The notes: generated from the sequence alone by a model not told the origin. A DNA stretch of 64,000 nucleotides from Streptomyces fragilis (GCF_003112515.1 NZ_BEVZ01000009.1:124001-188000), one strand, 5' to 3'. Counted from the stretch's first letter, positions 26,108-34,953 are shown. Numbers and translations: made by a program.

Positions 26108-27649
26108 ATGTTGCTGGTGCGTGTTGCCGCCGTGTCCCGCGAGGTCGCCGCCACCTCCTCGCGGTCCCGCAAGAAGGCCCTGCTGGCAGGGCTGTTCCGC
26201 GAGGCCGGGCCCGAGGACGTGCCGGTGGTGATCCCGTACCTGGCGGGCCGCCTCCCCCAGGGGCGGCTGGGCATCGGCTGGAAGACCCTCGGCGCCCCCG
26301 TCGAGCCGGCGTCCGCGCCCTCGCTGACCGTGCTGGAGACCGACCGCGAACTCACCGCGCTGAAGGCGGTCGCCGGGCCCGGCTCGCAGGCCGAGCGCCT
26401 CCGGCTGGTGACCTCGCTGATGTCCCGCGCCACCGAGGAGGAGCAGGCGTTCCTGGTCGCCCTGCTCACCGGCGAGGTCCGCCAGGGCGCCCTGGACGCC
26501 GCCGCCGCGGACGGCCTGGCCGAGGCCTCCGGGGCTGCGCCCGAGGACGTGCGCCGGGCCGTGATGCTGGCCGGCGGACTCGCCCCGGTCGCCGAGGCGC
26601 TGCTGGCCGACGGGCCGACGGCGCTGGAGCGCTTCCGCCTGACCGTGGGCAGCCCGGTGCTGCCGATGCTGGCCCAGAGCGCGCCCACGGCCACGGACGC
26701 GGTCGCCCGCCTCGGCGGGGCGGCGGCGGTCGAGGAGAAGCTGGACGGCATCCGCGTCCAGGTGCACCGCGACGGCGACGAGGTCCACGTCTTCACCCGC
26801 ACCCTGGACGAGATCACCGACCGGCTCCCCGAGGTCGTCGCCGCCGCCCGCGAGCTGCGCGGCGAGCGCCTGATCCTGGACGGCGAGGTGATCGCGCTGG
26901 ACGAGCACGGCCGTCCCCGGCCCTTCCAGGAGACCGCCGGACGCATCGGTTCGCGCACCGACGTGTCCTCGGCCGCCCGGGCGGTGCCGGTCTCCCCCGT
27001 CTTCTTCGACGTCCTGCACGCCGACGGCCGCGATCTGATGGACCTGCCGTTCGCGGAGCGTCACGCCGAGCTGGCCCGCCTGGCGCCCGGGCCCCGGCGG
27101 GTGCGGCGCGCCGTGGTGCGCGGGCCCGAGGACGCCGCCGCGGCGGAGGACTTCCTCGCCGCGACGCTGGAGCGGGGCCACGAGGGCGTGGTGGTGAAGT
27201 CGCTGGACACCCCGTACAGCGCGGGCCGCCGCGGCGCGGGGTGGCTGAAGGTGAAGCCGGTGCACACCCTGGACCTGGTGGTGCTGGCCGCCGAGTGGGG
27301 CAGCGGGCGGCGCGCGGGAAAGCTGTCCAACCTGCACCTGGGCGCCCGCACGGCGGACGGCGGCTTCGCGATGCTCGGCAAGACCTTCAAGGGCATGACC
27401 GACGAACTGCTGCGGTGGCAGACCGGGCGACTCCGGGAGCTGGCCGTGGAGGAGCATTCCTGGGGCGTCACCGTCCGGCCCGAGCTGGTGGTGGAGATCG
27501 CCTACGACGGCCTGCAGCGCTCCACCCGCTACCCGGCCGGCGTCACCCTGCGCTTCGCCCGGGTGCTGCGCTACCGCGAGGACAAGAGCGCCGCGGAGGC
27601 GGACACCGTGCGGACGCTGCTGGCCACGCACCCCGGGGTGACCCGGTGA
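26108..27649 (+). CDS. ligB: ATP-dependent DNA ligase (LigB type)
   Basis: Seals nicks in duplex DNA using ATP; 513 residues, matching the size of mycobacterial LigB (about 507). The N-terminal DNA-binding domain covers about 1-200. The nucleotidyltransferase domain carries the adenylated Lys in motif I (AAVEEKLDGIRVQVHRDG, near residue 210), motif III FFDVLHADGRDLMDLPF, motif IV GHEGVVVKSLDTPY and motif V WLKVKPVHTLDLVV. The OB-fold ends the protein (VEIAYDGLQRSTRYPAGVTLRFARVLRYREDK). ATG 26108 has only weak ribosome-site complementarity. The stop overlaps the Nudix GTG by 4 bp, so both are co-translated; a shared role in repair or nucleotide clean-up is inferred. Confidence 0.93.
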   Translation: MLLVRVAAVSREVAATSSRSRKKALLAGLFREAGPEDVPVVIPYLAGRLPQGRLGIGWKTLGAPVEPASAPSLTVLETDRELTALKAVAGPGSQAERLRLVTSLMSRATEEEQAFLVALLTGEVRQGALDAAAADGLAEASGAAPEDVRRAVMLAGGLAPVAEALLADGPTALERFRLTVGSPVLPMLAQSAPTATDAVARLGGAAAVEEKLDGIRVQVHRDGDEVHVFTRTLDEITDRLPEVVAAARELRGERLILDGEVIALDEHGRPRPFQETAGRIGSRTDVSSAARAVPVSPVFFDVLHADGRDLMDLPFAERHAELARLAPGPRRVRRAVVRGPEDAAAAEDFLAATLERGHEGVVVKSLDTPYSAGRRGAGWLKVKPVHTLDLVVLAAEWGSGRRAGKLSNLHLGARTADGGFAMLGKTFKGMTDELLRWQTGRLRELAVEEHSWGVTVRPELVVEIAYDGLQRSTRYPAGVTLRFARVLRYREDKSAAEADTVRTLLATHPGVTR

Positions 27650-28152
27650 GCGGCGGCCGCCGCAGCGCGGGCCTGCTGCTCCACCGGCACACGGCCGGCG
27701 GCGAGCTGGAGGTGCTGCTGGGCCACATGGGCGGTCCCTTCTTCGCCCGCCGCCGGGCGGGCGCCTGGACGATCCCCAAGGGCGAGTACGAGGCGGACGA
27801 GGAACCCTTCGCGGCGGCGCGGCGCGAGTTCCGCGAGGAGCTGGGGCTGGAGCCGCCGGACGGCCCCGCCGTGCCGCTCGGCGAGGTGCGGCAGGCCGGC
27901 GGCAAGACGGTCACGGTCTGGGCCGTCGAGGCGGACCTGGATCCGGCCGAGGTCGTCCCGGGCACCTTCGAGATGGAGTGGCCCCGCGGATCGGGCCGCC
28001 TCCAGGCCTTCCCCGAGCTGGACCGGGTCGCCTGGCTGCCGGTCGGGAGGGCCGCCGAGGTGGTCGTGAAGGCGCAGGCCGAGTTTCTGAGCCGCCTCGC
28101 TGAGCACTCGGCGTCCGGTGGACCACCTGCGGGAGAACCGCACAGCGAGTGA
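27646..28152 (+). CDS. Nudix hydrolase
   Basis: Nudix hydrolase of 168 residues cleaving a nucleoside-diphosphate-linked substrate, identity unknown. The Nudix box G-x5-E-x7-REFREELGL (GEYEADEEPFAAARREFREE and on) is perfect. The N-terminus begins SGGRRSAGLLLHRHTAGGELEVLLGH, and the fold ends FPELDRVAWLPVGRAAEVVVKAQAEFL, which resembles the DUF-type Nudix proteins often encoded beside LigB/LigD ligases in actinomycetes. GTG 27646 overlaps the ligase stop. The C-terminal 15 residues are disordered. Confidence 0.9.
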   Translation: MSGGRRSAGLLLHRHTAGGELEVLLGHMGGPFFARRRAGAWTIPKGEYEADEEPFAAARREFREELGLEPPDGPAVPLGEVRQAGGKTVTVWAVEADLDPAEVVPGTFEMEWPRGSGRLQAFPELDRVAWLPVGRAAEVVVKAQAEFLSRLAEHSASGGPPAGEPHSE

Positions 28153-28166
28153 GGAGTTGGTCGGGC

Positions 28167-29552
28167 ATGCCCATCGCCACCGTGAACCCGGCGACCGGTG
28201 AGACGGTCCGGACGTTCGACGCCGTCGGGCCGGACGAGATCGAGCGCAGGCTCGCCGCCGCCGACGCGGCGTTCCGCGACTACCGGACCACCTCCTTCGC
28301 GGAGCGCGCCGGACTGCTGCACCGGGCCGCGGACCTGCTGGAGAAGGAGAACGAGGAGATCGCCCGGACGGTCACCACCGAGATGGGCAAGCCGATCACC
28401 CAGGCCCGCGCGGAGGCCGCCAAGTGCGTCAAGGCGATGCGCTGGTACGCCGACCGCGCGGAGGCGCTGCTGGCCGACGAACACCCCGACCCGGCCGACG
28501 TCGCGGACTCCGGCGGCTCCCGGGCGGTGGTGCGCTACCGGCCCCTCGGCCCGGTGCTGGCGGTGATGCCGTGGAACTTCCCGCTCTGGCAGGTGGTCCG
28601 GTTCGCCGCGCCCGCGCTGATGGCCGGCAACGTGGGCCTGCTCAAGCACGCCTCGAACGTCCCGCAGACGGCCCTCCACCTGGACGGACTGTTCCGCCGG
28701 GCGGGCTTCCCCGAGGGCTGCTTCCAGACCCTGCTGGTGGGCTCGGCCGAGGTGGAGAAGATCGTGCGCGACCCGCGGGTGCGGGCCGCCACGCTCACCG
28801 GCAGCGAGCCCGCCGGGCGGGCGGTGGCCGCGGCGGCGGGCGACGAGATCAAGCACACGGTCCTGGAGCTGGGCGGCAGCGACCCGTACGTGGTGATGCC
28901 CTCCGCGGACCTCGACCGGGCCGCCGAGGTCGCCGTCACCGCGCGCAACCAGAACGCGGGGCAGTCCTGCATCGCGGCCAAGCGCTTCATCGTGCACACC
29001 GACGTCTACGACGCCTTCGCCGAGCGGTTCACCGCCGGCGTGCGGGCGCTGAGGGTCGGCGACCCGATGGACGAGTCCACCGACGTCGGCCCGCTCTCCT
29101 CCGAGCGGGGCCGGGCCGACCTGGAGGAGCTGGTCGACGACGCGGTCTCCCGGGGCGCCCAGGTGCTCTGCGGGGGCCGCCGCCCGGACGGGCCGGGCTG
29201 GTTCTACGAGCCGACGGTGCTGGCGGGCATCACCCCCGACATGCGCGTCCACCGCGAGGAGACCTTCGGGCCGGTGGCCACGCTGTACCGGGCCGGGGAC
29301 CTGGAGGAGGCGGTCGCGATCGCCAACGACACCTCGTTCGGGCTGAGTTCCAACGTCTGGACGGCGGACGAGGCGGAGGTCGAGCGGTTCGCCCGCGACC
29401 TGGAGGCGGGCGGCGTCTACGTCAACGGCATGACCGCCTCCCACCCGGCCTTCCCGTTCGGCGGAGTGAAGCGTTCCGGATACGGACGGGAGCTTTCCGG
29501 CCACGGCATCCGGGAGTTCTGCAACATCACGACTGTTTGGCACGGAGCGTGA
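28167..29552 (+). CDS. Succinate-semialdehyde-type aldehyde dehydrogenase
   Basis: NAD(P)-dependent aldehyde dehydrogenase of 461 residues. It has the cofactor motif PWNFPLWQVVRFAAPALMAGN, TGSEPAGRAVAAAAG, the general base Glu in VLELGGSDPYVV, the nucleophile Cys in QNAGQSCIAAKRF, and the C-terminal FGGVKRSGYGRELSGHGIREF. The short N-terminus (MPIATVNPATGETVRTF) and the QNAGQSCIAAKRF segment are typical of GabD/SSADH-like enzymes; other small aldehydes remain possible. ATG 28167 has GAGGAG about 11 nt upstream. It follows the Nudix gene by 14 bp, so it is probably in the same transcript. Confidence 0.88.
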   Translation: MPIATVNPATGETVRTFDAVGPDEIERRLAAADAAFRDYRTTSFAERAGLLHRAADLLEKENEEIARTVTTEMGKPITQARAEAAKCVKAMRWYADRAEALLADEHPDPADVADSGGSRAVVRYRPLGPVLAVMPWNFPLWQVVRFAAPALMAGNVGLLKHASNVPQTALHLDGLFRRAGFPEGCFQTLLVGSAEVEKIVRDPRVRAATLTGSEPAGRAVAAAAGDEIKHTVLELGGSDPYVVMPSADLDRAAEVAVTARNQNAGQSCIAAKRFIVHTDVYDAFAERFTAGVRALRVGDPMDESTDVGPLSSERGRADLEELVDDAVSRGAQVLCGGRRPDGPGWFYEPTVLAGITPDMRVHREETFGPVATLYRAGDLEEAVAIANDTSFGLSSNVWTADEAEVERFARDLEAGGVYVNGMTASHPAFPFGGVKRSGYGRELSGHGIREFCNITTVWHGA

Positions 29553-29570
29553 CCCTTACGGGTCTACCAT
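29551..29570 (+). promoter_or_regulatory. Hairpin and -10 element before small ORF
   Basis: GACCCTTACGGGTC (29551-29564) is a perfect 5-bp-arm hairpin right at the end of the dehydrogenase gene. TACCAT (29565-29570) follows, ending 7 bp before GTG 29578, the spacing expected for a leaderless start. Confidence 0.4.
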
Positions 29571-29577
29571 CCCCTTT

Positions 29578-29811
29578 GTGAACCGCGAAGTTACTCTCCC
29601 CCTGATCGTCGACAACGGCGGCACGTTGCAGGTGGCGGCCGCCGACGTCAGCAAGTTGCTGCGGGCGGTCGGCGGGCGGTGGGTGCGGCTGGTCGAGGAC
29701 GGTCGTGACGACCTGGACGAGGACACGGTGGCGACCTTGACCATCGAACTCGCCAAGCTCGCCGACCGGATCGACGTGGCCTGCATCGCCCACAGCAGCG
29801 ACCGCCCCTGA
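29578..29811 (+). CDS. Small conserved actinobacterial protein, 77 residues
   Basis: Unknown function; from memory it resembles the Streptomyces DUF6213 family. It begins MNREVTLPLIVDNGGTLQV, with a probable beta-rich first half (VSKLLRAVGGRWVRLVEDG) and an amphipathic helix (TVATLTIELAKLADRIDVACIA). There is no membrane segment or signal peptide. The start is GTG 29578 without a Shine-Dalgarno sequence and with a -10-like TACCAT 7 bp upstream, suggesting a leaderless mRNA. Confidence 0.75.
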   Translation: MNREVTLPLIVDNGGTLQVAAADVSKLLRAVGGRWVRLVEDGRDDLDEDTVATLTIELAKLADRIDVACIAHSSDRP

Positions 29812-29840
29812 CCCGCCCTCCCCCCTTCTCCCTCTTCCCC

Positions 29841-30518
29841 TCACCCCTCGAGCAGCGCGTCCCAGAACCCGGCTTCGTAGGACCGCAGCAGGCGGCCGTG
29901 CCGACGCACGGCCGCCTCGTCGATCCTGCCGGAGTCGGCCCACTCCTGGACGGCCGCGAGCACCGACTCCTCGTACGCCGGCGCCGGCTCGGCGAACAGG
30001 TCGAAGAACCCGCAGGCCGCGTCGTCCAGCCCGTAGTGCTCCCGCAGGCCGCGGGCGATGCGCGAGCAATAGCCGCCCCACGCCGAGAAGTTGGCGGCGA
30101 GCGCCAGCACGGTGCCGGCCGGGGCGGCGTTGATCGCCAGCCAGGCCACGAACGCCGGGTACGCCTGGCAGCCGGCCCGCAACTCGTACCCCTGCCCGTC
30201 CGGCCCGTCCGGCCCGTCCGGGAGGGCGTCGACGGCGCGGGCGAAGACGTCGAGGCGGAGCGCCGCCTCCTCCTCCCCGCGGGCCAGCTCCGCGTAGTAG
30301 GCGGCGCACCGCGGCATCCCCGCGGCGCGTTCCGCGAGCCGCAGGAAGGCCCGCCGGTCGGCCGCGACCACCGCCCGCTCCTCCGCCGCCAGTGCCCGCA
30401 GCAGCGCGGGCGCCGCCTCGCCGCGCTCGACGAGCGGCACCACCCGGTTGGCCCCGGGGTCGGGGGCGAACTCCGTCCTGGCCCGTTCCAGCAGGTCACC
30501 GGCGTCGATGCGCCCCAT
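29841..30518 (-). CDS. TenA/haem-oxygenase-fold protein
   Basis: All-helical protein of 225 residues related to the TENA/THI-4 and PqqC haem-oxygenase-like fold: AAEERAVVAADRRAFLRLAERA, YYAELARGEEEALRLDVFARAVD-like helices, AYPAFVAWLAINAAPAGTVLAL, NFSAWGGYCSRIARGLREHYG, and EESVLAAVQEWADSG. The TenA catalytic Cys position is not clearly conserved, so thiaminase activity is doubtful; a regulatory or oxidative role is possible. A short Gly-Pro-Asp repeat (DGPDGPDG) lies mid-protein. GGGAGG precedes ATG 30518. It diverges from rppA over 128 bp. Confidence 0.72.
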   Translation of the reverse strand: MGRIDAGDLLERARTEFAPDPGANRVVPLVERGEAAPALLRALAAEERAVVAADRRAFLRLAERAAGMPRCAAYYAELARGEEEAALRLDVFARAVDALPDGPDGPDGQGYELRAGCQAYPAFVAWLAINAAPAGTVLALAANFSAWGGYCSRIARGLREHYGLDDAACGFFDLFAEPAPAYEESVLAAVQEWADSGRIDEAAVRRHGRLLRSYEAGFWDALLEG

Positions 30519-30571
30519 CGTCGGCCTCCCGTCCTCTCTCCTGACATCAGCCTTCCCCGGTTGGACCACTT

Positions 30572-30592
30572 CCGCGCGATATCCACGCGCGG
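30572..30592. promoter_or_regulatory. Palindrome between TenA-like gene and rppA
   Basis: CCGCGCG-N7-CGCGCGG, a perfect 7-bp inverted repeat around ATATCCA, centrally placed in the divergent promoter region. It is a candidate operator for either gene. Confidence 0.4.
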
Positions 30593-30646
30593 CGGGGTGA
30601 GGCTGGGGGATGCACCGACACATCCCCACGAAAGCAGGTGCGGCAC

Positions 30647-31747
30647 ATGGCCACGTTGTGCAAACCCTCGGTGTCCGTGCCCGAGCATGTGATCACCATG
30701 GAGGAGACGCTGGAGCTGGCTCGCTCCCGTCACCACGACCACCCGCAACTCCCCCTGGCCCTCAGGCTGATCGAGAACACCGGGGTCCGCACCCGGCGCA
30801 TCGTGCAGCCGATCGAGGAGACCCTGAAGCACCCCGGTTTCGAGGACCGCAACAAGATCTACGAAGCCGAGGCCAAGGCCCGCGTCCCCGCCGTGGTGCG
30901 CGAGGCCCTGGACCACGCCCAGGTCCTGCCGAGCGACATCGACGTCATCATCTACGTCTCCTGCACGGGCTTCATGATGCCGTCGATGACCGCCTGGCTG
31001 ATCAACGAGATGGGCTTCCACTCCACGACGCGGCAGATACCGATCGCGCAGCTCGGTTGTGCGGCCGGCGGAGCCGCCGTGAACCGGGCACACGACTTCT
31101 GCACCGCCTACCCGGAAGCCAACGCGCTGATCGTGGCGTGCGAGTTCTGCTCGCTGTGCTACCAGCCCACCGACCTGGGCGTCGGCTCGCTGCTCTCCAA
31201 CGGCCTCTTCGGTGACGGCATCGCCGCCGCCGTGGTCCGCGGACAGGGCGGCACCGGCATGCGGCTGGAGCGCAACAGCTCGTACCTGATCCCCAAGACC
31301 ACGGACTGGATCTCGTACGACGTCCGGGCGACCGGGTTCCACTTCCTGCTGGACAAGCGGGTGCCGGGCACCATGGAGCCGCTGGCCCCCGCCCTGCACG
31401 ACCTGGCCCGCGCCCACGCGTGGAACGCCTCCGAACTGGACTTCTACATCATCCACGCCGGCGGCCCGCGCATCCTCGACGACCTGACCAAGTACCTGCG
31501 TGTCGAGCCGCACGCCTTCCGGTTCAGCCGTGCGACGCTGACCGAGTACGGCAACATCGCCAGCGCCGTCGTGCTGGACGCCCTGCGCCGCCTGTTCGAC
31601 GAGGGCGGCGTCGAGGACGGGGCGCGCGGCATGCTCGCCGGCTTCGGGCCGGGTATCACCGCCGAGATGTCGGTGGGCACCTGGCAGGTCGACGGCGGCG
31701 ACCGGGCGCGACAGACGGCGGCCCGAGCGGTGCGGGCCCCGGCATGA
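30647..31747 (+). CDS. rppA: Type III polyketide synthase, 1,3,6,8-tetrahydroxynaphthalene synthase
   Basis: Condenses five malonyl-CoA units into 1,3,6,8-tetrahydroxynaphthalene, which oxidises to flaviolin. The 366-residue protein has the chalcone-synthase catalytic triad at the positions known for THN synthase: Cys138 (QLGCAAGGAAVNRAH), His270 (YIIHAGGPRIL) and Asn303 (LTEYGNIASA). The N-terminus MATLCKPSVSVPEHVITM matches characterised RppA enzymes. ATG 30647 is used; a GTG 9 bp upstream is a possible alternative. A P450 and a cupin follow on the same strand, as in the S. coelicolor SCO1206-1208 cluster that makes polymeric red-brown pigments. Confidence 0.95.
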   Translation: MATLCKPSVSVPEHVITMEETLELARSRHHDHPQLPLALRLIENTGVRTRRIVQPIEETLKHPGFEDRNKIYEAEAKARVPAVVREALDHAQVLPSDIDVIIYVSCTGFMMPSMTAWLINEMGFHSTTRQIPIAQLGCAAGGAAVNRAHDFCTAYPEANALIVACEFCSLCYQPTDLGVGSLLSNGLFGDGIAAAVVRGQGGTGMRLERNSSYLIPKTTDWISYDVRATGFHFLLDKRVPGTMEPLAPALHDLARAHAWNASELDFYIIHAGGPRILDDLTKYLRVEPHAFRFSRATLTEYGNIASAVVLDALRRLFDEGGVEDGARGMLAGFGPGITAEMSVGTWQVDGGDRARQTAARAVRAPA

Positions 31748-31796
31748 GCCGCGGCCCCGACCACCGCCCTGGACGCGGACGGAGACGACACCCGAG

Positions 31797-33020
31797 ATGA
31801 CCTCCACCACCGACGAGGCCACCCCTTCCGCCATGCCCCCGGTGCGGGACTGGCCGGCGATCGACCTGCACGGCGCCGACTTCGACCCGGTCCTCACCGA
31901 GCTGATGCGCGAGGGCCCGGTCACCCGCATCTCCCTGCCCAACGGGGAGGGCTGGGCCTGGCTGGTCACCCGCTACGACGACGTCCGCGCGGTGACCAAC
32001 GACCCCCGGTTCAGCCGGGCCGAGGTGATGGGCCGCCCGGTCACCCGGCTGGCCCCGCACTTCATCCCCGGTTCGGACGCGATCGGCTTCCTCGATCCGC
32101 CCGATCACACCCGCCTGCGCCGCTCGGTGGCCGCGGCGTTCACCGCGCGCGGCGTCGAACGGGTGCGGGAGAAGTCCCGGCGGATGCTGGACGAGCTGGT
32201 CGACGGCCTGCTCGCGAAGGGACCGCCCGCCGACCTCACCGAGACGGTGCTCAGCCCCTTCCCGATCGCCGTGGTCTGCGAGCTGATGGGCGTGCCGGCC
32301 TCGGACCGCGGGCTGATGCACGACTGGACCCAGAAGATCCTCTCCCAGTCGCACGGCGCCGAGGTCAGCACGAAGGCGCGCGAGGACATGTCCGCCTACT
32401 TCACCCGGCTGGTCGAGGAGCGGCGCGGCAGTGACGGCGAGGACGTCACCTCGCTGCTGGGCGCCGCCGTCGGCCGCGGCGAGATCACCGTCCGAGAGGC
32501 GGTGGGCCTGGCCGTCCTGGTGCAGATCGGCGGCGAGGCGGTCACCAACAACAGCGGGCAGATGTTCTACCTGCTGCTGACCCGCCCCGAGCTGGCCGAG
32601 CGGATGCGCGCCGAGCCCGGCATCCGGGCGAAGGCCGTGGAGGAGCTGCTCCGGTACATCCCGCACCGCAACGCGGTGGGGCTGTCCCGGATCGCCACCG
32701 AGGACGTCGAGATCCGCGGCGTGCGGATCCGGGCGGGCGACGTGGTGTACAACTCCTACCTCGCGGCCAACCGGGACCCCGAGGTCTTCCCGGACCCCGA
32801 CCGGATCGACCTGGACCGCAGCCCCAACCCGCACGTCGCCTTCGGCTTCGGCCCGCACTACTGCGTGGGCGGCATGCTGGCCCGGCTGGAGTCCCAGCTC
32901 CTGGTGGACGCCCTGCTGGACCGCATGCCGGGGCTGCGGCTGGCGGTGCCGCCCGAGCAGGTGCCGTTCCGCAAGGGGGCCCTGATCCGCGGGCCCGAGG
33001 CCCTCCCGGTCACCTGGTGA
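31797..33020 (+). CDS. Cytochrome P450, CYP158A2-like flaviolin polymerase
   Basis: Haem-thiolate monooxygenase of 407 residues, expected to couple flaviolin by C-C bond formation into dimers and trimers, by analogy to CYP158A1/A2. The haem loop is FGFGPHYCVGGML with Cys356; the ExxR motif is in VEELLRYIP-x-RNAVGLSR. The I-helix reads QIGGEAVTNNSGQM, so the usual acid-alcohol pair is displaced, a known trait of CYP158A enzymes where water networks and substrate hydroxyls supply protons. The N-terminus MTSTTDEATPSAMPPVRDWP also matches. It lies 49 bp after rppA and 7 bp before the cupin. Confidence 0.93.
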   Translation: MTSTTDEATPSAMPPVRDWPAIDLHGADFDPVLTELMREGPVTRISLPNGEGWAWLVTRYDDVRAVTNDPRFSRAEVMGRPVTRLAPHFIPGSDAIGFLDPPDHTRLRRSVAAAFTARGVERVREKSRRMLDELVDGLLAKGPPADLTETVLSPFPIAVVCELMGVPASDRGLMHDWTQKILSQSHGAEVSTKAREDMSAYFTRLVEERRGSDGEDVTSLLGAAVGRGEITVREAVGLAVLVQIGGEAVTNNSGQMFYLLLTRPELAERMRAEPGIRAKAVEELLRYIPHRNAVGLSRIATEDVEIRGVRIRAGDVVYNSYLAANRDPEVFPDPDRIDLDRSPNPHVAFGFGPHYCVGGMLARLESQLLVDALLDRMPGLRLAVPPEQVPFRKGALIRGPEALPVTW

Positions 33021-33027
33021 GCGGCCG

Positions 33028-33579
33028 ATGTCCATGACGGAAGGCCTGCTGGTGCCGCCCGGTCACGGCCGGACGGTGGCCACCCCGGCCCAGCACGTGA
33101 CGTTCAAGGTGACCGGGGCCCACTCGCGGACCGCCTCCAGCTTCGAGGTGGTCGTGCCGCCCGGCTTCGACGTGGGCGCGCACGTCCACACCCGCAGCGA
33201 GGAGCTGTTCTACGTGCTGGAGGGCGAGCTGGACGTGCTCGCCTTCGAGCCGCGGGTGCGGACGCCCGACAACTGGCGGCGCTGGGAGTCCGTCTCCGGC
33301 AGCCAGGTGGTGCGGGCCGGCCCCGGCACCGTGATCGCCGTCCCGCCGGGCTGCCCGCACGCCTTCGCCAACCCGACGGACGCCCCGGCGCGGATGTTCT
33401 TCCAGGCCGCCCCGCCGCCGGACCACGAGCGGTACTTCGAGGAACTGCTGGAGATCCTCGCCGCCGGGGGCCCGCCGGACGAGGCGGCGATCGAGGCGCT
33501 GCGGGCGCGTTACGACATCCAGCAGCTCACGCCGCTCCGGCACGGCGGCGAGGTCCCGGCGGCCGGGCTCGCACCGTGA
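33028..33579 (+). CDS. Cupin-domain protein of the flaviolin pigment operon
   Basis: Single-domain cupin of 183 residues. Motif 1 is PPGFDVGAHVHTRSEELFYVLEGELDV (His-x-His and Glu as metal ligands) and motif 2 is GPGTVIAVPPGCPHAFANPT (His). The corresponding S. coelicolor gene (SCO1208) lies in the same rppA-CYP158A2-cupin arrangement. Its likely role is oxygenation of THN to flaviolin or further tailoring; other cupins in THN clusters act as monooxygenases. That is context, not shown here. ATG 33028 begins 7 bp after the P450 stop; ATG 33034 is the other possible start. Confidence 0.87.
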   Translation: MSMTEGLLVPPGHGRTVATPAQHVTFKVTGAHSRTASSFEVVVPPGFDVGAHVHTRSEELFYVLEGELDVLAFEPRVRTPDNWRRWESVSGSQVVRAGPGTVIAVPPGCPHAFANPTDAPARMFFQAAPPPDHERYFEELLEILAAGGPPDEAAIEALRARYDIQQLTPLRHGGEVPAAGLAP

Positions 33580-33581
33580 GG

Positions 33582-33618
33582 CCCGAGGGGGCGCGGGAGA
33601 TTCCCGCGCCCCCTCGGG
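33582..33618. terminator. Bidirectional terminator after pigment operon
   Basis: Perfect 16-bp arms (CCCGAGGGGGCGCGGG and its complement) around AGATT, between the convergent cupin and acyl-CoA dehydrogenase genes. Confidence 0.75.
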
Positions 33619-33660
33619 TGACGTGCCGGTCGTGACCGCCGGTGGCCGCCTCGGCGGTCC

Positions 33661-34890
33661 CTAGCGGATGTGGACGCCGGAGATGGTGCGGGCGATGACC
33701 AGGCGCTGGATCTCGCTCGTTCCTTCGAAGATCGTGTAGATGGCGGCGTCGCGGTGCATGCGCTCCACCGGGTACTCGCGGGTGAAGCCGTTGCCGCCGA
33801 GGATCTGGACCGCCTGGGCGGTGACCTTCTTGGCCGTCTCGCTGGCGAAGAGCTTGGACTGGGAGCCCTCGGCGCCGTTGAACGGCTTGCCGTTGACCGC
33901 CATCCAGGAGGCGCGCCACACCAGCAGGCGCGCGGCGTCGACGCTGGTGCGCATGTCGGCCAGCTGGAAGGCCACGCCCTGGTTGTCGATGATCGGGCGG
34001 CCGAACTGGACGCGGGTCTTCGCGTACTCCAGCGCGTAGTCGTAGGCGGCGCGGGCGGTGCCGACGGCCATCGCGCCGACCACCGGGCGGGATGCCTCGA
34101 AGGTCGCCATGGCGGCGTTCTTCACGCGCTCGCCGCCCGCCTTCTTGGCCTTCTCGCGGGCGCGGGCGAGGCGCTCGTCCAGCTTCTCCTTGCCGCCGAG
34201 CAGGCAGGAGCCGGGGACCCGCACGTTGTCGAGGACGACCTCGGCGGTGTGCGAGGCGCGGATGCCGTGCTTCTGGAACTTCTGGCCCTGGGAGAGGCCC
34301 TCGGTGTTCGGCGGGATGATGAACGAGGCGTGGCCCTTGGAGCCGAGCTCCGGTTCGACGACGGCGACCACCACGTGGACGTTGGCGATGCCGCCGTTGG
34401 TCGCCCAGGTCTTGGTGCCGTTGATCACCCACTCGTCCTTGGCCTCGTCGTAGACGGCGCGGGTGCGCATGGCGGCCACGTCGGAGCCGGCGTCCGGCTC
34501 GGAGGAGCAGAAGGCGGCCACCTTCACGTCGTCCGGGGTGCCGTACATCTGGGGGATCCAGGTGCCGATCTGCTCGTTGGTGCCGTTGGCCAGGACACCC
34601 ACGGCGGCGAGACCGGTGCCCATGATCGACAGCGCGATGCCCGCGTCGCCCCAGAAGAGCTCCTCGGTGGCCATCGGGAGGCCCAGACCGGTCTGGTCGA
34701 AGTACTGGTTGGCGTAGAAGTCCAGAGAATAGATGCCGACCTTGGCCGCTTCCTGGATGATGGGCCAGGGGGTCTCCTCGCGCTCGTCCCACTCGGCGGC
34801 CGCGGGGCGCATCACATCGGCGGCGAACCCGTGGAGCCAGTCCCGGACCTCCTTCTGCTCGTCGTTGAGTTCCATGGTGAACTCGGCCAT
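33661..34890 (-). CDS. Acyl-CoA dehydrogenase
   Basis: FAD-linked acyl-CoA dehydrogenase of 409 residues with all domains: N-terminal MAEFTMELNDEQKEVRDWLH; middle AAFCSSEPDAGSDVAAMRTRA and WVINGTKTWATNGGIANVHV; C-terminal YAKTRVQFGRPIIDNQGVAF, QILGGNGFTREYPVERMHRD and the terminal IYTIFEGTSEIQRLVIARTISG with its catalytic-region Glu. It oxidises acyl-CoA to 2-enoyl-CoA; chain length is not predictable. It is encoded alone and divergent from a TetR regulator, with palindromic operators in between, as for many fatty-acid degradation loci. Confidence 0.92.
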   Translation of the reverse strand: MAEFTMELNDEQKEVRDWLHGFAADVMRPAAAEWDEREETPWPIIQEAAKVGIYSLDFYANQYFDQTGLGLPMATEELFWGDAGIALSIMGTGLAAVGVLANGTNEQIGTWIPQMYGTPDDVKVAAFCSSEPDAGSDVAAMRTRAVYDEAKDEWVINGTKTWATNGGIANVHVVVAVVEPELGSKGHASFIIPPNTEGLSQGQKFQKHGIRASHTAEVVLDNVRVPGSCLLGGKEKLDERLARAREKAKKAGGERVKNAAMATFEASRPVVGAMAVGTARAAYDYALEYAKTRVQFGRPIIDNQGVAFQLADMRTSVDAARLLVWRASWMAVNGKPFNGAEGSQSKLFASETAKKVTAQAVQILGGNGFTREYPVERMHRDAAIYTIFEGTSEIQRLVIARTISGVHIR

Positions 34891-34938
34891 GACCCCTCCA
34901 GCGCTGCCGGCCGTGACTCCGGTCGTACATCGATAGCT

Positions 34939-34953
34939 GTTACTTGCGGTAAC
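34939..34953. promoter_or_regulatory. TetR operator candidate 1
   Basis: GTTAC-TTGCG-GTAAC, a perfect 5-bp inverted repeat 49 bp upstream of the acyl-CoA dehydrogenase ATG. A related half-site, GTTACTTTGCG, lies near 35074, close to the TetR gene promoter. Confidence 0.55.

Noticed and set aside
25793..27631. 612-codon minus-strand frame over the DNA ligase
   Set aside because: Shadow of ligB; the protein has no motif and the overlapping plus-strand ligase motifs are complete.
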